Below are positions 21,467-22,750 of a stretch of 22,750 nt of DNA, in pieces. Made by a program: the position numbers and the translations under genes. Each line of letters begins with the position of its first letter. Positions within the stretch are counted from its first letter, which is position 1. The notes beneath the pieces were generated by a model that saw nothing but the letters and a program-made list of their open reading frames with translations, was not told the origin of the DNA and searched no databases. The DNA comes from Bacilli bacterium (lineage in GTDB: Bacteria > Bacillota_I > Bacilli_A > RF39 > UBA660), in contig CAAGPL010000053.1 in assembly GCA_900771805.1 (NCBI GenBank), forward strand, positions 1 through 22,750. Direction: 5' to 3'.

Positions 21467-22171
21467 ATGCCAACACCACATAATGAAGCATTAATAGAAG
21501 ATATATCTAAAACTGTTATAATGCCAGGAGATCCTATGCGTGCTAAATATATAGCAGAAAACTATTTAAGTAATTATAAATTAGTTAATAAAGTAAGAGG
21601 AATGTATGCATATACTGGTTATTATAAAGATAAAAGAGTAACTGTTATGGCACATGGAATGGGAAATCCATCAGTTGGTATTTATTCTTATGAACTATAT
21701 AAATTTTATGATGTAGATAATATTATAAGAATAGGTTCAGCAGGAGCAACAACAGATATGCTTCCTCTTAAAAGCATTGTTTTAGCAGAAAAATCATATT
21801 CTAAATCAAGTTATGCTCTAGTGCAAAACGGCGCTGATAAAAAGGTATTAAGCAGTAGCAAAATTTTAAATGATAAGATAATTAAAACAGCAAAAGATTT
21901 AAACATAAACGTACTTAAATCAATTGTATATAATAGTGATGCATTTTATAATGAAACTGAAAATCCAAATGTTTTATTTAAAGAATATGGATGTTCTGCT
22001 ATCGAAATGGAGACGTTTGCACTTTTTCATAATGCTAACGTTTTAGGTAAAAAAGCAGCTTGTATACTTACTATATCAGATAATTTAGTTACAAAAGAAA
22101 GTTTGTCAAGCATTGATAGACAAACTGGCTTTGATGAAATGATAAAATTAGCATTAGAGTCTATTTTATAA
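21467..22171 (+). CDS. deoD: Purine-nucleoside phosphorylase (DeoD type)
   Basis: DeoD splits purine (deoxy)nucleosides with phosphate into free base and (deoxy)ribose-1-phosphate for salvage, acting as a cytoplasmic trimer-of-dimers. The 234-residue product begins MPTPHNEA and has VIMPGDPMRAKYIAENYL (phosphate-binding Gly-Asp-Pro-x-Arg), VMAHGMGNPSVGIYSYEL, IRIGSAGAT, CSAIEMETFALF (Glu-Met-Glu, ribose binding) and TISDNL with the base-contacting Asp. Length is normal for the family. It has its own promoter and a strong terminator, so it is probably monocistronic here, without the deoxyribose genes it often accompanies. Confidence 0.95.
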   Translation: MPTPHNEALIEDISKTVIMPGDPMRAKYIAENYLSNYKLVNKVRGMYAYTGYYKDKRVTVMAHGMGNPSVGIYSYELYKFYDVDNIIRIGSAGATTDMLPLKSIVLAEKSYSKSSYALVQNGADKKVLSSSKILNDKIIKTAKDLNINVLKSIVYNSDAFYNETENPNVLFKEYGCSAIEMETFALFHNANVLGKKAACILTISDNLVTKESLSSIDRQTGFDEMIKLALESIL

Positions 22172-22187
22172 AAAATTATGGTTAAAT

Positions 22188-22220
22188 AGATAGAAAATGT
22201 GATAATTTTCTATCTTTTTT
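22188..22220 (+). terminator. Rho-independent terminator after deoD
   Basis: AGATAGAAAAT at 22188-22198 pairs perfectly with ATTTTCTATCT at 22205-22215, followed by a T run. Confidence 0.85.
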
Positions 22221-22230
22221 ATGTATTTTG

Positions 22231-22238
22231 ATGTATAA
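22231..22238 (+). promoter_or_regulatory. -10 promoter box for the repeat-protein gene
   Basis: A TGTATAAT element lies about 20 bases before the AGAGG ribosome site of the gene at 22267. The box position is accurate to a base or two; no -35 is obvious. Confidence 0.4.
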
Positions 22239-22266
22239 TAAATAACCAAAGAAAGAGAGGTTACAC

Positions 22267-22750
22267 ATGAATATAACCGAATTAGAAAAGATTACAGAAC
22301 AAATTAAAAGATATCAACTGGAAGATGAAATAAAAGATGTAGAGAATTGGTTAAGAAACTTAAATGAAAAACGAATCAAAAACTTTGTTAATATTAGTAT
22401 AGAACCTCATCAATTAAGAGGAATTTTAAAATCTAAATCTTTATTGATTAATGAAGCTGCTTTAAATGGAGATTATTATTTAGAAGACATAAAATTTGTC
22501 AATGAAGCAAAAAGAGTTGGAATTTTAGTAGGTTTAATTTTTGTAGCACAGGATATAAACTCATTAGAAAGTAGATATCATAGAGAAGATATGAGGCTAA
22601 TTGCAGATGCAAAAACAGATGAAATAGCATATTCTCTACGTGGTGTGGCTTGTAGCAAAGACTCATTAGAAAGTAAATATCATAGAGAAGATATGAAACT
22701 AATTGCGGATGCAAAAAATTCCGGAATAGCAAACGATTTAAGTAATGTAG
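22267..22750 (+). CDS. 34-residue tandem-repeat protein, 5' part only
   Basis: ATG 22267 follows AGAGG at 22256-22260, and the frame is open for 161 codons to the window edge. Residues 1-55 are charged and helical. From residue 65 there are three copies of a repeat with an exact 34-residue (102-base) period, starting at 22459, 22561 and 22663. Copies two and three share SLESxYHREDMxLIADAK (x is Arg/Lys) and are nearly identical in DNA; copy one is diverged (ALNGDYYLEDIKFVNEAK). The second half of each repeat varies. The pattern suggests stacked helical repeats for protein binding. I recall similar YHREDM-type repeats in proteins of gut Bacillota, but no function is known to me. No signal peptide is visible. 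The gene has its own promoter. Confidence 0.8.
   Translation, partial: MNITELEKITEQIKRYQLEDEIKDVENWLRNLNEKRIKNFVNISIEPHQLRGILKSKSLLINEAALNGDYYLEDIKFVNEAKRVGILVGLIFVAQDINSLESRYHREDMRLIADAKTDEIAYSLRGVACSKDSLESKYHREDMKLIADAKNSGIANDLSNV

Noticed and set aside
22499..22732. Open frame on the minus strand opposite the repeat gene
   Set aside because: It mirrors the repeated plus-strand coding sequence, has no ribosome site and gives a low-complexity hydrophobic product.
22459..22750. Repeats of 102 bases as a possible CRISPR array
   Set aside because: The repeats are in frame within a gene with start codon and ribosome site, differ at many bases and have no short palindromic repeat-spacer structure.

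Overview
The window is a very AT-rich stretch of chromosome, most likely from a low-GC member of the Bacillota (Bacilli-like, possibly an uncultured gut lineage near the RF39/Erysipelotrichales-type groups). This rests on strong AGGAGG-type ribosome binding sites, TGnTATAAT-type promoters, a Gram-positive-style ScpA/ScpB pair, YvcK, SpoIIIE/FtsK and MurC, and on most genes lying on one strand. TGG is used for Trp and at least one gene ends in TGA, so I read it with the standard bacterial code. The lineage is an inference from gene content only.

Positions 1-2290 form an accessory and partly decayed patch. It holds the 3' end of a ComEC-like metallo-beta-lactamase gene, an intact YhcG/DUF1016-type PD-(D/E)XK nuclease gene, a gene broken by an in-frame stop, a second truncated ComEC-like fragment, and two more gene scraps, ending at a terminator. 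From 2405 the region is ordinary chromosomal backbone: rmuC, a small hypothetical gene, an RNHCP zinc protein (minus), scpA-scpB, a hypothetical gene (minus), tRNA-Leu(CAA) (minus), murC, an SDR oxidoreductase, a small membrane protein, a small conserved protein with a TTG start, a DUF4186 protein (minus), tRNA-Met(CAT) (minus), a GNAT acetyltransferase and galE with a DUF2238-type membrane protein. Then come a DUF6512-type membrane protein (minus), an operon of a degenerate exonuclease-fold protein, an MBL hydrolase and yvcK, an operon of a Rel/SpoT homologue, a PAP2 phosphatase and an OGG-type DNA glycosylase, ftsK/spoIIIE, a small membrane protein, an M3-like metallopeptidase (minus) and deoD. 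The window ends inside a gene encoding 34-residue tandem repeats.

Functionally the backbone mixes chromosome segregation (ScpAB, FtsK), DNA maintenance (RmuC, OGG), cell-wall precursor synthesis and its control (MurC, PAP2 phosphatase, GalE, YvcK), the stringent response (a predicted hydrolase-only RSH) and nucleoside salvage (DeoD). Every minus-strand protein gene is a singleton that converges on an upstream plus-strand gene, with a symmetrical bidirectional terminator between or across the two 3' ends.

I did not find a convincing complete new defence or mobile system. The observations most worth a second look are the Rel/SpoT protein with an intact hydrolase and a degenerate synthetase, the exonuclease-fold protein lacking its catalytic acids, the tandem-repeat protein at the right edge, the layered gene remnants at 1042-2204, and three start regions with unusual initiation signals (7714-7744, 8519-8532, 8945-8980).
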